Below, piece after piece: positions 1 through 8,539 of a stretch of 64,000 nt of DNA. The position numbers and the translations under genes are program-made. Source of the DNA: Dehalococcoidia bacterium. GTDB taxonomy: Bacteria > Chloroflexota > Dehalococcoidia > Tepidiformales > Tepidiformaceae. Below the pieces are notes generated by a model. That model did not search any database, was not told where the DNA came from, and saw only the letters and a program-made list of their open reading frames with translations. Location of the stretch: assembly GCA_020432045.1 (NCBI GenBank), contig JAGQHB010000056.1:1-64000 (forward strand), given 5' to 3'. Each line of letters opens with the position of its first letter. Position 1 is the stretch's first letter.

Positions 1-1449
1 ATGGCTTCGCGGGGGATGCGCGTGGCGCTGTTCGAGAAAGACGACTTCGGGTTCGGGACAACGTGGCGATCAACGAAGCTCATCCATGGTGGGCTGCGCT
101 ACCTGGAACATGGGGACGTGCGCCTCGTGTTTGAATCGCTGCGTGAGCGGAAATGGTTACTAAGGACGCGGCCCCATCTTGTGCGGCCACTGCGGTTCCT
201 GCTCCCGACGTTGCCGTGGACACGGCGGCCGGCATGGCAGGTGGGGCTCGGGTTGACCGCATACGACGTGTTGGCGGCCGCGGGCGGACTTCCATTTCAC
301 CGGCGGGTGGGTGCGAAGCGAGCTTCGGAGCTGGCGCCGGGAATCCGCGAAAACAGCGGCGGGTTCACATTTTATGACGCACGGGCGCTAGCGCCGGAAC
401 GTCTGGCCCTGGAATTGGCCATGGAAGCGCGAGCGATGGGTGCCGCGGTCTTCAACCATACGAGCGTGACGGCGATCGATTGTGAGGCCGGCATGGTGGT
501 GGGGATCGGCGTGGAAGCTGGCAGGGGACTATGGCGGGTGCCCACAAAACGCGTGATCAACGCAGCAGGGCCGTGGGTCGATGCCGTGGCCCGGCTCGCG
601 GAGCCGGAAGAGAGGGGGATCCTCGGCGTGACGCGGGGGACACATCTCGTCCTTGAGCCAGAGGTGCTTCCAACACAGGCGGCCGTGCTTTCGACCGCGA
701 GGTCGGATGGGCGGGTGTTTTTCGCGATCCCGAAGGGGCGGCTGTTGTTGGTGGGGACGACCGACGAGCGATCCGAGAGCGAGCCGGGCTCAGTGGCGCC
801 AACGAGACATGAGGTGGATTACCTGCTGGCGGAAGCAGAGGAGCTGTTTCCTGCTGCAGGACTCGGGAGGAAGCAGGTTCGCTACGCGTACGCGGGGCTC
901 CGGCCGTTGATACGGGGGAAAGAGGTTCCGGCGGCCGCAATCTCCCGACGGCATGACGTTCTCGACCACGGTGAGCGTGGCGGGCCGGGCGGCCTGTATA
1001 GCGTCGTGGGCGGCAAGCTGAGCACATTCCGGCCGTTGGCCCGGGAGGCTGCGGACAGGGTCGACAGGAGAAGGCAGATGAGAGCACCTTTGACCAGCCT
1101 GCCGAGGCATGCGTTTGCAGGGCCAAGCCGAAACCTACGGATTTACGGACCGGCAGCGGGAGAGGTCGCGGCGCTCGGAGAGGATCTCGTTTGTGAACAC
1201 GAGGGCCTCACGGTTGGCCAGGTCCGGCATGCAATCCAGAACGAGATGGCGACGACGCTTTCGGACATCATCCTGCGGCGGACGGGGTTGGGGTGGACGG
1301 CGGGGCGGGGACTGTGCTGCGCGAAGGACGTTGCCGGGCTGGCGGCCCAACACCTGGGCTGGGCGCCTGGCGAAAGCGCGGTGCAGTTGGAGAAGTTCCA
1401 CGAAGATGTCCGCCGGAACTTGCCGGCCCTGGATGAGGTCCTCACATGA
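1..1449 (+). CDS. glpD: Glycerol-3-phosphate dehydrogenase, FAD-dependent (5' partial)
   Basis: FAD-dependent glycerol-3-phosphate dehydrogenase, which oxidises sn-glycerol-3-phosphate to dihydroxyacetone phosphate and passes electrons to the quinone pool. The visible protein opens inside the FAD-binding fold (MASRGMRVALFEKDDFGFGT), so the GxGxxG nucleotide loop that should precede it lies left of the window; base 1 is not the true start. Family hallmarks are STKLIHGGLRYLEHG near residue 25 and GTTDERSESEPG near residue 252. A C-terminal alpha-helical DAO_C-like domain runs to the stop. The stop overlaps the next start (ATGA), suggesting co-transcription with the sirtuin gene. The family is clear; the substrate is inferred from overall similarity. 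Confidence 0.88.
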   Translation: MASRGMRVALFEKDDFGFGTTWRSTKLIHGGLRYLEHGDVRLVFESLRERKWLLRTRPHLVRPLRFLLPTLPWTRRPAWQVGLGLTAYDVLAAAGGLPFHRRVGAKRASELAPGIRENSGGFTFYDARALAPERLALELAMEARAMGAAVFNHTSVTAIDCEAGMVVGIGVEAGRGLWRVPTKRVINAAGPWVDAVARLAEPEERGILGVTRGTHLVLEPEVLPTQAAVLSTARSDGRVFFAIPKGRLLLVGTTDERSESEPGSVAPTRHEVDYLLAEAEELFPAAGLGRKQVRYAYAGLRPLIRGKEVPAAAISRRHDVLDHGERGGPGGLYSVVGGKLSTFRPLAREAADRVDRRRQMRAPLTSLPRHAFAGPSRNLRIYGPAAGEVAALGEDLVCEHEGLTVGQVRHAIQNEMATTLSDIILRRTGLGWTAGRGLCCAKDVAGLAAQHLGWAPGESAVQLEKFHEDVRRNLPALDEVLT

Positions 1450-2222
1450 CGGCCCACGGCACGCTGGATGCGGCGATCGCCCGGATGACGGCGATCATTA
1501 GCGAGTCGCGCCACGTTGTCGCGCTGGTGGGCGCGGGCCTCTCAGCGGAAAGCGGCATCCCGACGTATCGCGGGAGCGGAGGAGTCTGGACGAAGTTCGG
1601 TGAGCCGACGATCGACGGTTGGGAGCTTTTTCAGGAGGACCCAGCCGCCTGGTGGGAAGCGGCTCTGAACCCGGAAGCCCAGCTGACCGACTTTGCGCGC
1701 GCGGTTGAGGGAGCGGAGCCGAACGCGGGCCATATCGCGATGGCTGCGCTGGAAGCGGAGGGGAAGCTGGCACATGTGATCACGCAGAACATCGACGGCC
1801 TGCACCGGAGGGCCGGAACGACACAGCTCACCGAGATTCATGGGAACCGTTCGTTCGTGCGATGTATGAACTGTGGCGAGCGGTCGCTGCTCGCACAGAT
1901 CAAGATCCGGCAGCTGCCGCCGCTCTGCGAAGCGTGTGGAGGCGTGCTGAAGAATGACACCGTGATGTTCGGCGAGCCGATCCCGGAACCAGCATTGAGG
2001 GAGTGCTACCGGCAGGCTGCGCTTGCGGACGCCTTCCTGGTGATCGGGACATCGGCGGTGGTGTATCCGGCGGCGGACTTCCCGGTAATGGCGAAGCGGC
2101 GAGGAGTGCCCCTGATCGAAATCAATCCCGAGGAGACGGCCTTGACAGGAATTGCGGACGTCGTCGCGCGGGCGACAGCCGGAGAAGTGCTCCCTGCGCT
2201 GGTGGAGAGGCTTCGGACGTAG
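1446..2222 (+). CDS. SIR2-family NAD-dependent protein deacylase (sirtuin)
   Basis: A 258-residue sirtuin that removes acyl groups from protein lysines using NAD+, giving nicotinamide and O-acyl-ADP-ribose. The sequence shows the NAD site GAGLSAESGIPTYRG (residues 29-43), the TQNIDGLH motif, the catalytic histidine in EIHG, and a four-cysteine zinc knuckle (CMNC...CEAC). The length is typical of bacterial CobB-like proteins. The ATG overlaps the stop of the upstream dehydrogenase gene by four bases (ATGA), so translation is probably coupled. It ends three bases before a convergent PAP2 gene. Which acyl group is preferred (acetyl or succinyl) cannot be read reliably from the sequence. Confidence 0.93.
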   Translation: MTAHGTLDAAIARMTAIISESRHVVALVGAGLSAESGIPTYRGSGGVWTKFGEPTIDGWELFQEDPAAWWEAALNPEAQLTDFARAVEGAEPNAGHIAMAALEAEGKLAHVITQNIDGLHRRAGTTQLTEIHGNRSFVRCMNCGERSLLAQIKIRQLPPLCEACGGVLKNDTVMFGEPIPEPALRECYRQAALADAFLVIGTSAVVYPAADFPVMAKRRGVPLIEINPEETALTGIADVVARATAGEVLPALVERLRT

Positions 2223-2224
2223 CG

Positions 2225-3070
2225 TCACGCTGCGCGGCGAAGCGGTTCCTCTCCTGGCACGGAGGCAACGACAGCAACAGGCTGGGCCCAGAAGCGGGCA
2301 TCGAAGCGGGCGAGTGCGCCGATCGGGTCGCCCGGGATTGCGGTCACTAGCGACCGGACACGTTGACTCATGAATGCTCCGGCAACGGCCCCCGCGAGCA
2401 GGTAACCAGCGAAGACATCGATCGCCCAGTGTTCGCCCATGTACACGATCGAAAAGCCGACTGCGAGCGCATAGACGATGCTGACCTTGCCGAAGAGTGC
2501 CATTTTTGGGCCACCTCGCAGGAGAAAAAAGAGGCCGACAACCATCGGAATTGCAGCATGAAGGCTCGGAAACGCAGCGAGAGGGTTGGGATCGATGTTG
2601 GCGGGGTAGTCGCCGAAGTTGCGGACGTAAAGGATGCGCGGGACGCCGAGCTGCATCCAGGGGGGTTCTACCGGAAACAGCAGGTAGAACATTCCGGCCA
2701 GGTAGGTGGTGGTGAGCATCCAGGAGAAGAATTCAAGGAGGATTTGACGGCGATAAATCATGACGACGAGGCCAAAGGCGAAGGGCACGCCAAACCAGAG
2801 TCCGTGCATGAGAAAGGCGAAGTAGTCGAGCCAGGGTAGGTCACGGGCGAAGAGCCACGATTGGAGCTTTTCGGACGGGACGGCCCCGAAGAAGACGGCT
2901 CTTTCGATCGAAGCGACGCGGTGAGCGGGGGAGACTTCGTCGCCGACGCCGCGGATAAATTCAAAGGCGAGGGTGAGGCCGAACCAGACGGCCCAGAGGA
3001 GGACGAGGTAGCCCGCACGGCCGAGCGTCCGATGGCGTGCACGAACACCGGGAGAAACGGCAACGGTCAT
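2225..3070 (-). CDS. PAP2-family membrane phosphatase/phosphotransferase
   Basis: A 281-residue polytopic membrane protein of the PAP2 (type 2 phosphatidic acid phosphatase) superfamily. About six hydrophobic helices are visible. The C2 motif (FPSLHA) and C3 motif (GEHWAIDVFAG) are present and carry the two catalytic histidines and an aspartate. A classical C1 motif (KxxxxxxRP) is not evident, which is typical of the PAP2_3/Aur1-like branch. It probably acts on a lipid phosphate at the membrane outer face; the substrate is unknown. Its ATG overlaps the stop of the upstream membrane methyltransferase gene by one base (TAATG), so the pair forms a two-gene operon. Confidence 0.85.
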   Translation of the reverse strand: MTVAVSPGVRARHRTLGRAGYLVLLWAVWFGLTLAFEFIRGVGDEVSPAHRVASIERAVFFGAVPSEKLQSWLFARDLPWLDYFAFLMHGLWFGVPFAFGLVVMIYRRQILLEFFSWMLTTTYLAGMFYLLFPVEPPWMQLGVPRILYVRNFGDYPANIDPNPLAAFPSLHAAIPMVVGLFFLLRGGPKMALFGKVSIVYALAVGFSIVYMGEHWAIDVFAGYLLAGAVAGAFMSQRVRSLVTAIPGDPIGALARFDARFWAQPVAVVASVPGEEPLRRAA

Positions 3071-3738
3071 TAGTAGACTCCTGGAAGGAGCCGCCAGCGA
3101 ACCTGCTTGCGGTAATCGTCGTATTCGGAAGTGGCGGCGAGGACGCGTTCCTCAGCGCGCATGCGGAAGACCTGGACGGCGAGCGTGGTGACACCAATGC
3201 TGGCGTTCCACGGAGTGGGGTTGGCCATGACAAAGCCGATGAACGTGACGGTGTGGGCCAGGTAGACGGGATGGCGGACGAGTCGATAGAGGCCGTGCAC
3301 TTTCAGCCCGCGGTTGGCAGCGACAACGCCGAAGCTGCGCCCAAGCGAGAGCATGGCGGCGCAGGTGAGGCCGAGGCCACCGACCTGAGTGATGGCTCCG
3401 GCGATGGCAAGGGAGCTATCGGCCTCATGTGGCCGTGCGAGGAGCGGCAACCACCCGCCGGCGGCGATGAGCCATTCAATGGGGCGGGCGGACGTGGCGC
3501 GGCTCCGGCGCCGCGTGAGGAACATCGCGACAAGGATGGCCTGCTCGGCTGCAAAGCCGGCGTTGACGGCACTCCCCTCGATGGCTCCGAGCGCCTGGTA
3601 GTAGAAGAAGACAGCGGAAACAACGACGAGCAGGGCGTCCTGCAAAGAGTTGAGGCGGCGAGCCCAACGGCTGGCGACGGCCGCCGAAGCGGGATTGTAG
3701 ATGCCGGCCGAATTGGCCGCTGATTGTTTTGATGGCAT
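3070..3738 (-). CDS. ICMT/PEMT-like integral membrane methyltransferase
   Basis: A 222-residue polytopic membrane protein whose C-terminal half matches the isoprenylcysteine carboxyl methyltransferase / phospholipid methyltransferase family. Features are GLYRLVRHPVYLAHTVTFIG (about residues 146-165) followed by a hydrophobic segment and a conserved RxxxEE-like stretch (RMRAEERVLAATSEYDDY). The family transfers methyl from SAM to lipid or prenyl substrates; the substrate here is unknown. The ATG sits exactly six bases after a TAGATC -10-like box, so the mRNA is probably leaderless. It is followed with a one-base overlap by the PAP2 gene, which suggests a shared role in membrane lipid modification (inference). 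Confidence 0.8.
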   Translation of the reverse strand: MPSKQSAANSAGIYNPASAAVASRWARRLNSLQDALLVVVSAVFFYYQALGAIEGSAVNAGFAAEQAILVAMFLTRRRSRATSARPIEWLIAAGGWLPLLARPHEADSSLAIAGAITQVGGLGLTCAAMLSLGRSFGVVAANRGLKVHGLYRLVRHPVYLAHTVTFIGFVMANPTPWNASIGVTTLAVQVFRMRAEERVLAATSEYDDYRKQVRWRLLPGVY

Positions 3739-4101
3739 GGCTTCGATCTAGATATCGGCGGTGAGGACCGGTTGGTCAGCTTGTGAGCAGTGGCCGGGCA
3801 AACGTCGAATCTGAAGACAAGCGGGAGCTCGCCGACGTGTTGGGCGGTGAACAAGGGGTCGAAACAGGCGGGTTTTCGGACAGCCCGGTGACGGTGGGGT
3901 GACGACTGGCCTTAAGCCCTTTCGACGGCGGGAGAGGCGGCGAATGTGGTAGTAGCTTCCACAAAAGCAGCCCTGCTGGCCGAACGAAACGGCCGGCGGA
4001 CCACCGGCCAGGACGTGAGGTCAGGCCACGCGGTCGAACAGCCGGGCAAGTGAAGTGGAAAGCAAAACGGGAACACCCGAAAAAAGAAGAGGTAGGAAAA
4101 C
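3739..4101. other. Intergenic region upstream of the Tad pilus locus
   Basis: About 360 bases without a convincing gene between the minus-strand methyltransferase gene and flp. It holds the methyltransferase -10 box at 3745-3750 and some GC-rich inverted repeats near 3980-4020. The last part is purine-rich and ends in the flp ribosome-binding site GAAGAGGTAGG (4087-4097). The flp promoter must lie here, but no clear -35/-10 pair is visible. I looked for a cyclic-di-GMP (GEMM) riboswitch and did not find its core sequence. Confidence 0.5.
3745..3750 (-). promoter_or_regulatory. -10 element (TAGATC), leaderless-type promoter
   Basis: On the minus strand the hexamer TAGATC is followed by six bases and then the ATG of the membrane methyltransferase gene, with no Shine-Dalgarno sequence. 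The same TANNNT-N6-start arrangement recurs at other genes in the window. Confidence 0.5.
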
Positions 4102-4287
4102 ATGTCGAAGCTTCGCAACTGGGCAGTCAACAAGGCCATCGAGATGAAGGTGCGCCAGGAAGAAGGCCAGGGTCTCGCCGAATACGGTCTGATCCTCGCC
4201 TTGATCGCGGTCGTCTGCATCGCTGCCCTGACGCTCCTGGGCACCAGTGTTTCGTCCACGCTCCAGAGCATCAACGGCGCCCTCTAG
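4102..4287 (+). CDS. flp: Flp-type (Tad) major pilin prepilin
   Basis: A 61-residue Flp/Fap pilin, the structural subunit of the Tad pilus. A short positively charged leader is followed by the cleavage site EEG|QGLAEYGL: glycine before the cut, Glu at +5 and Tyr at +6, the Flp signature. A single hydrophobic helix (LILALIAVVCIAALTLL) follows. The ATG has a good ribosome-binding site (AGAGGTAGG) about five bases upstream. It is the first gene of the Tad locus. A hairpin just after the stop (4308-4340) may keep pilin expression above that of the assembly genes. The prepilin peptidase that would cut it is probably the gene at 14641-15300. Confidence 0.95.
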   Translation: MSKLRNWAVNKAIEMKVRQEEGQGLAEYGLILALIAVVCIAALTLLGTSVSSTLQSINGAL

Positions 4288-4307
4288 ATCGCCATCAGCA
4301 CATTCGA

Positions 4308-4340
4308 GAGGGGCGAGGGCGCAAGAAGCTCTCGCCCCTT
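4308..4340 (+). terminator. Hairpin after flp (likely partial terminator/attenuator)
   Basis: A 10-bp stem (GAGGGGCGAG paired with CTCGCCCCTT, including one G-T pair at the base) closes a 13-base loop and is followed by TTTC. It lies between flp and tadE, so it probably acts as a leaky terminator or 3' stabiliser. Confidence 0.6.
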
Positions 4341-4381
4341 TCGCGCGTTCACCCAGCGATAGCAGGGTCGGAGGAACGGAA

Positions 4382-4867
4382 ATGCGAACACTCATAAGGA
4401 AGCCATTCTCCCGCGTTCCGGGAGTGCGGCAGGCGGTTGCAGGCATCCGAGGTTCGGAGGCAGCGCAGACGCTCGTTGAGTTTTCGCTGGTCCTTCCGAT
4501 GTTCTTGATCCTGATTTTTGCGCTGGTCGATTTTGGCCGTGCTTTCTTTTCGTGGCAGATAGTGACGAACGCCGCGCGCGAAGGGGCGCGCGCGGGGGCC
4601 GTTCAGAGCGACGCTGCGACGATCGACACAAAGATCTACCAATCCTTCTGCAGTTCCTGGCCGGACGCTTCGAGTTGCGCCCTGGATACAACCAAGGTGT
4701 CGATCACGAAGACAAACGTACAGGGGGCTCGCGGGAGCGAGGTGACGGTCGCAATGAGCTTCGACTTCGATTACGCGACACCAATCGGACCGATGCTTGC
4801 GCTTATTGGAGGCGGGACCCTCGCGGCACCGACGATCTCCTCAAGCACGTCAATGCGACTGGAATGA
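4382..4867 (+). CDS. tadE: TadE-family pseudopilin
   Basis: A 161-residue TadE-like protein. The chosen ATG at 4382 has GGAGG about eight bases upstream; an upstream in-frame ATG lacks this and overlaps flp and the hairpin. After a basic N-terminus comes the TadE/TadG signature GSEAAQTLVEFSLVLPMFL and a membrane helix (about residues 35-57), then an extracytoplasmic domain with two cysteines (CSSWPDASSC). TadE-type proteins are minor pilins processed by the prepilin peptidase and needed for Tad pilus assembly. It lies between flp and the two tadG-like genes in the same orientation. Confidence 0.88.
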   Translation: MRTLIRKPFSRVPGVRQAVAGIRGSEAAQTLVEFSLVLPMFLILIFALVDFGRAFFSWQIVTNAAREGARAGAVQSDAATIDTKIYQSFCSSWPDASSCALDTTKVSITKTNVQGARGSEVTVAMSFDFDYATPIGPMLALIGGGTLAAPTISSSTSMRLE

Positions 4868-4909
4868 TGCCTGCTATGGAAGCACCAACCAGAAAGGACA
4901 GGGGCAGCA

Positions 4910-6466
4910 ATGTCTCCCTTGAAGAACCGGTTCCCCTGCCGGGGCAGAGAGGATCACGGCCAGGCGCTCGTGATCTTCGCCGCGGGGCTCGTGGTATTCC
5001 TCGGGTTCACCGCGTTGAGCGTGGACGTAGGGCGGTATATGTGGGCGCGGGGCCAGATGCAGTCGGCGGTGGATGCCGCAGCACTGGCAGCTGCACAGAG
5101 CATGCCTTACGGGACTGCCGAGGCGTCGTCGTACGCGACGGCGTACTGGGATAAGAACAACAACTTCATCAAGAGCCAGGGCGAGAATGTCTCGTTCAAC
5201 GTGGCGTTCCCGGAAGGCAACAAGGCGGTGAAGATCCAGGGGGATGCGGACATCCCGACGTGGTTCGCCAAGTTCTTCGGTCTGAACCACTGGGAAGTTT
5301 CAGCGTCGGCGACGGCAGCCAGCCAGGTGCTGGACATCGCCCTGGTGCTCGATACGTCGGGTTCGATGTGCTTCACCAGCTATCCGCCGGTGGAGGGCGA
5401 CGGACCGAACTGGACGGGCTATGTAATGAGCCCAGGCCGGCTGAGCCCGGCAGGTGGGTTTGCATTCCCGAAGCTGACACAGCCAATCGCAGCCAGCTCG
5501 GGGTCCTCCATCACCATTCATCTGAACGATGTGCGGATCTTCACCAGCACCAGTTCGAGTACGAACCAGTCGAATTTCGGTTCGGGCTACAGCAGCTCAA
5601 CGCCATACTGGCAGCGGGTGCCGACATCCGGAGTGCGGGCCGGAATCGTGATGATCGACAATGAGTTGTTCAAGATCACGGCGGTGAGCACAGCGAACAA
5701 CACGTTGACGGTGACCCGCGGACAAACGAACGACCGGACCTCGCCAGGCATCGCGACCGCATACCAGGCGCACTCGACCGGCGCGGAGATCTGGGCAAAC
5801 CGTGGATCGCAAGGCTCGCAGGCGTACTGCGACAAGGCGTCGTACTACGCGCGGACGTCATCGCAGGACGGCCCACACCAGCCGTTTGATTCTGCGCTGG
5901 ACAACGCGAAGTACTTTATTTCGCTGTTCAACCCGGCGTTCGACAAGATCGGCGTGGCTTCGTATTCGAGCGACGGCACCGTGGAAGCGGGGCTGACGGG
6001 CGAATCGTTCAGTCCGCTCAACTCGGCGATCAACGGGATCGGCTACCCGCAGGGCGGGACGAACATCGCGCACGGCATCGCGCGGGGCCAGGCGATTCTT
6101 GATGGTTCGGGCAAGCGGCCCAACGCCATCCGGATCATGGTCGTGCTCTCCGATGGCGTGCCGAACACCTACTGTACGAATGGGTACAACAGCAGTAGCT
6201 GCTCCCAGGGCAGCAGCACGACGCCGGCATCCTGCCCGGCAACATCCACGACGGCGATCTCTCATGCCGTAGAACGGGCTGCGACAGCAGCGGCGGGCGA
6301 TGTAATCGTCTACACGATCGGCCTGGGCGATGGCGTCCTGGACTGTGTGATGGAAGACATCGCGGCAGCGGGCGGCGGCGAGTACTACAAGGCACCAACG
6401 ACGGCACAGCTTGACGATGCCTTCGAGGCAATCGCCAAGAAGACCCACATTGCGCTGACGGGCTGA
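4910..6466 (+). CDS. TadG-like pilus protein with von Willebrand factor A domain (copy 1)
   Basis: A 518-residue protein. It starts with a TadE/G-type N-terminal helix (HGQALVIFAAGLVVFLGF, about residues 16-33) and the VDxGRYMWARGQMQSAVDAAALAAAQ segment. A vWA domain with a MIDAS metal site follows: DTSGSM at 148-153, a GGTN threonine near 390 and LSDGVPN near 425. Between the first MIDAS motif and the rest of vWA lies an unusually long insertion (about residues 154-325). Its core (MIDNELFKITAVSTANNTLTV) resembles the beta-rich units of tail-fibre-like proteins. It is probably a surface- or tip-exposed Tad minor pilin or adhesin. The next gene is a close tandem paralogue. A strong terminator follows. 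Confidence 0.85.
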   Translation: MSPLKNRFPCRGREDHGQALVIFAAGLVVFLGFTALSVDVGRYMWARGQMQSAVDAAALAAAQSMPYGTAEASSYATAYWDKNNNFIKSQGENVSFNVAFPEGNKAVKIQGDADIPTWFAKFFGLNHWEVSASATAASQVLDIALVLDTSGSMCFTSYPPVEGDGPNWTGYVMSPGRLSPAGGFAFPKLTQPIAASSGSSITIHLNDVRIFTSTSSSTNQSNFGSGYSSSTPYWQRVPTSGVRAGIVMIDNELFKITAVSTANNTLTVTRGQTNDRTSPGIATAYQAHSTGAEIWANRGSQGSQAYCDKASYYARTSSQDGPHQPFDSALDNAKYFISLFNPAFDKIGVASYSSDGTVEAGLTGESFSPLNSAINGIGYPQGGTNIAHGIARGQAILDGSGKRPNAIRIMVVLSDGVPNTYCTNGYNSSSCSQGSSTTPASCPATSTTAISHAVERAATAAAGDVIVYTIGLGDGVLDCVMEDIAAAGGGEYYKAPTTAQLDDAFEAIAKKTHIALTG

Positions 6467-6486
6467 GTCGCACGGCAGCTTGAACA

Positions 6487-6526
6487 AAGAGGGGCCCCGC
6501 CAAGAACAACGGCGGGGCCTCTCTTT
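6487..6526 (+). terminator. Rho-independent terminator
   Basis: A GC-rich stem (GGCCCCGCC / GGCGGGGCC extended by AGAGG/TCTCT pairing), a nine-base loop and then TTTTT. It is placed 20 bases after the first tadG-like gene and separates the early pilus genes from the second copy. Confidence 0.85.
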
Positions 6527-6750
6527 TTCCCGTGGCGCTGGTGAACGTCGAACCTAAATCTCCACCGTGCCGAAACCGCACAGCCGCCGATCGGGGCCGA
6601 TGCTACAGAGGAACGCACCCGGCCTGCCGGGAGCGACGTTCGTCCCATGCGCCAATGAAGTGCAGGGGCGAGCGAGGTGGCCAGGCGGGATGGTCCCCCG
6701 CCCAACTGACAGACGGGTTCCCGGCGGATTCCGGGATGAGGAGGCGAGAC

Positions 6751-8304
6751 ATGATTCGCTCGCTTTTGCGGCACATACGGCAGGATGGGGACACGGGCCA
6801 GGCGCTTGTGATCTTTGCAGCAGGCCTAATCCTGTTCCTCGGGTTCGTTGGCATGAGCGTGGACGTGGGGCGCTACATGTGGGCCCGGGGCCAGATGCAG
6901 TCGGCAGTGGACGCGGCGGCGCTGGCGGCGGCGCAAAGCATGCCGAACGGCACGACCGAGGCGACGACCTACGCCAACCAGTACTGGGACGCGAACAACG
7001 ACTTCATCGTTAGCCAGGGGGAGAACGTCTCGTTCAACGTGACGTTCCCGGGCGGCAACAAGGCGGTGAAGATCCAGGGTGATGCCGACATCCCGACCTG
7101 GTTCGTGAAGCTCTTCGGCGTGGACCACTGGAGCGTGTCAGCCTCGGCGACGGCGGCGAGCCAGGTGCTGGACATCGCGGTGGTGCTCGACGTTTCCGGG
7201 TCGATGTGTTTCACGAGCTATCCGCCGGTGGAAGGTGATGGCCCGAACTGGACCGGGTACGTGATGAGCCCGGGGCGACTCAGCCCCTCGGGTGGGTACG
7301 CATTCCCGAAGCTGACGCAGCCAATTTCGGCGGGTGGCAGCAACTCGATCACGATTTCGCTCAACGACATCGACATCTTCACGAGCACGAGTTCGACCAA
7401 CAACCGCAACAACTTTGGCTCCGGGTACAACAGCTCGACGCCATACTGGCAGCGGAGCCCCGGAGGGGGCGTACGGACCGGGATGATCATGATCGACGAT
7501 GAGATCTTCAAGATCACGGCGGTCAATACGTCCCAAAATAAGCTCACGGTTACCCGGGCGCAGACAAACAACCGGACCTCGCCGGGCACAACGACCACGA
7601 AACAGGCGCACTCGGTGGGCGCTGAAGTGTGGGCGAACCGCGGCTCATACGGCTCGCAGGGCTATTGCGACAAGGCCGCGTACTACGCGCGGACATCAAG
7701 CCAGGAAGGGCCTCACCAGCCGTTCGACGGGGCGCTGGACAACGCGAAGTACTTCATTTCGCTGTTCAACCCGGCGTTCGACAAGATGGGCGTGGCTTCC
7801 TATTCAAGCACGGCGGACATCCATGCCAACCTGACGGGCGGTTCGTTCAGCTCGCTCAACTCCGCGATCAACGGCTTCGGTTACCCCGAGGGCGGCACGA
7901 ACATCGCGCACGGGATTGCACGAGGTATGTCGATCCTGGACGGGACCGGTAAGCGGGCGAACTCGGTCCGCATCCTGGTACTGCTCTCCGACGGTGTGCC
8001 GAACACGTATTGCACGAACGGGTACAGCAGCAGCAGCTGTTCGACCGGGAGCAGCAACACGCCCGCTACGTGCCCGGCAAGTTCGACGACCGCCATCAGC
8101 CATGCGACGGCGCGTGCGGCGGCAGCGGCGGCATCCGATGTGATCGTGTACACGATTGGGCTCGGCGACGGCGTGCTGGACTGCGTGATGGAAGACATCG
8201 CGGCAGCGGGCGGAGGCGAGTACTACAAGGCGCCCACAACAGCGCAGCTGGACGAGGCGTTCGATGCAATCGCCAAGAAGACGCACATCGGCCTCACCGG
8301 CTGA
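6751..8304 (+). CDS. TadG-like pilus protein with von Willebrand factor A domain (copy 2)
   Basis: A 517-residue tandem paralogue of the preceding gene. The start at 6751 is chosen because AGGAGG sits six bases upstream (6739-6744) and it aligns with the start of copy 1; the open frame extends further upstream without homology. It has the same architecture: pilin-like helix GQALVIFAAGLILFLGF, vWA MIDAS motifs (DVSGSM, GGTN, LSDGVPN) and the long insertion between MIDAS motif 1 and the rest. Stretches of more than 20 residues are identical to copy 1, so the duplication is recent or kept uniform by conversion. Differences cluster in the insertion and in the segment after the shared SYSS. A strong hairpin follows. 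Confidence 0.85.
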   Translation: MIRSLLRHIRQDGDTGQALVIFAAGLILFLGFVGMSVDVGRYMWARGQMQSAVDAAALAAAQSMPNGTTEATTYANQYWDANNDFIVSQGENVSFNVTFPGGNKAVKIQGDADIPTWFVKLFGVDHWSVSASATAASQVLDIAVVLDVSGSMCFTSYPPVEGDGPNWTGYVMSPGRLSPSGGYAFPKLTQPISAGGSNSITISLNDIDIFTSTSSTNNRNNFGSGYNSSTPYWQRSPGGGVRTGMIMIDDEIFKITAVNTSQNKLTVTRAQTNNRTSPGTTTTKQAHSVGAEVWANRGSYGSQGYCDKAAYYARTSSQEGPHQPFDGALDNAKYFISLFNPAFDKMGVASYSSTADIHANLTGGSFSSLNSAINGFGYPEGGTNIAHGIARGMSILDGTGKRANSVRILVLLSDGVPNTYCTNGYSSSSCSTGSSNTPATCPASSTTAISHATARAAAAAASDVIVYTIGLGDGVLDCVMEDIAAAGGGEYYKAPTTAQLDEAFDAIAKKTHIGLTG

Positions 8305-8326
8305 CCTGCGGCCTGGTTACAAACAA

Positions 8327-8362
8327 GCAGAGGCCCGGCTCCGAGGAGAGCCGGGCCTCTGC
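8327..8362 (+). terminator. Terminator-like hairpin
   Basis: A perfect 14-bp inverted repeat (GCAGAGGCCCGGCT / AGCCGGGCCTCTGC) with an eight-base loop, 22 bases after the second tadG-like gene. There is no U-tract, so termination efficiency is uncertain. Confidence 0.7.
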
Positions 8363-8539
8363 GCGTCTCCGTGGGCCTTGTGGCGGACCCACGGGCAGCA
8401 GAGTGCCTCAAATGGCTTTCCGGCGGTCCATGAAGCGCGGCGGTCAAGGAGGGTGCAGGGAAATGGATGGTGACAACGCGTAGACGACCTGTGGCCAGCG
8501 CGATGTGCGCCGATATATCGGAAGGGAGGAGCACTACGA

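Noticed and set aside
3739-4101. Possible cyclic-di-GMP or other riboswitch upstream of flp
   Set aside because: The region has GC-rich inverted repeats and a GGCAAAC string, but the conserved GEMM core and its partner helices are missing.
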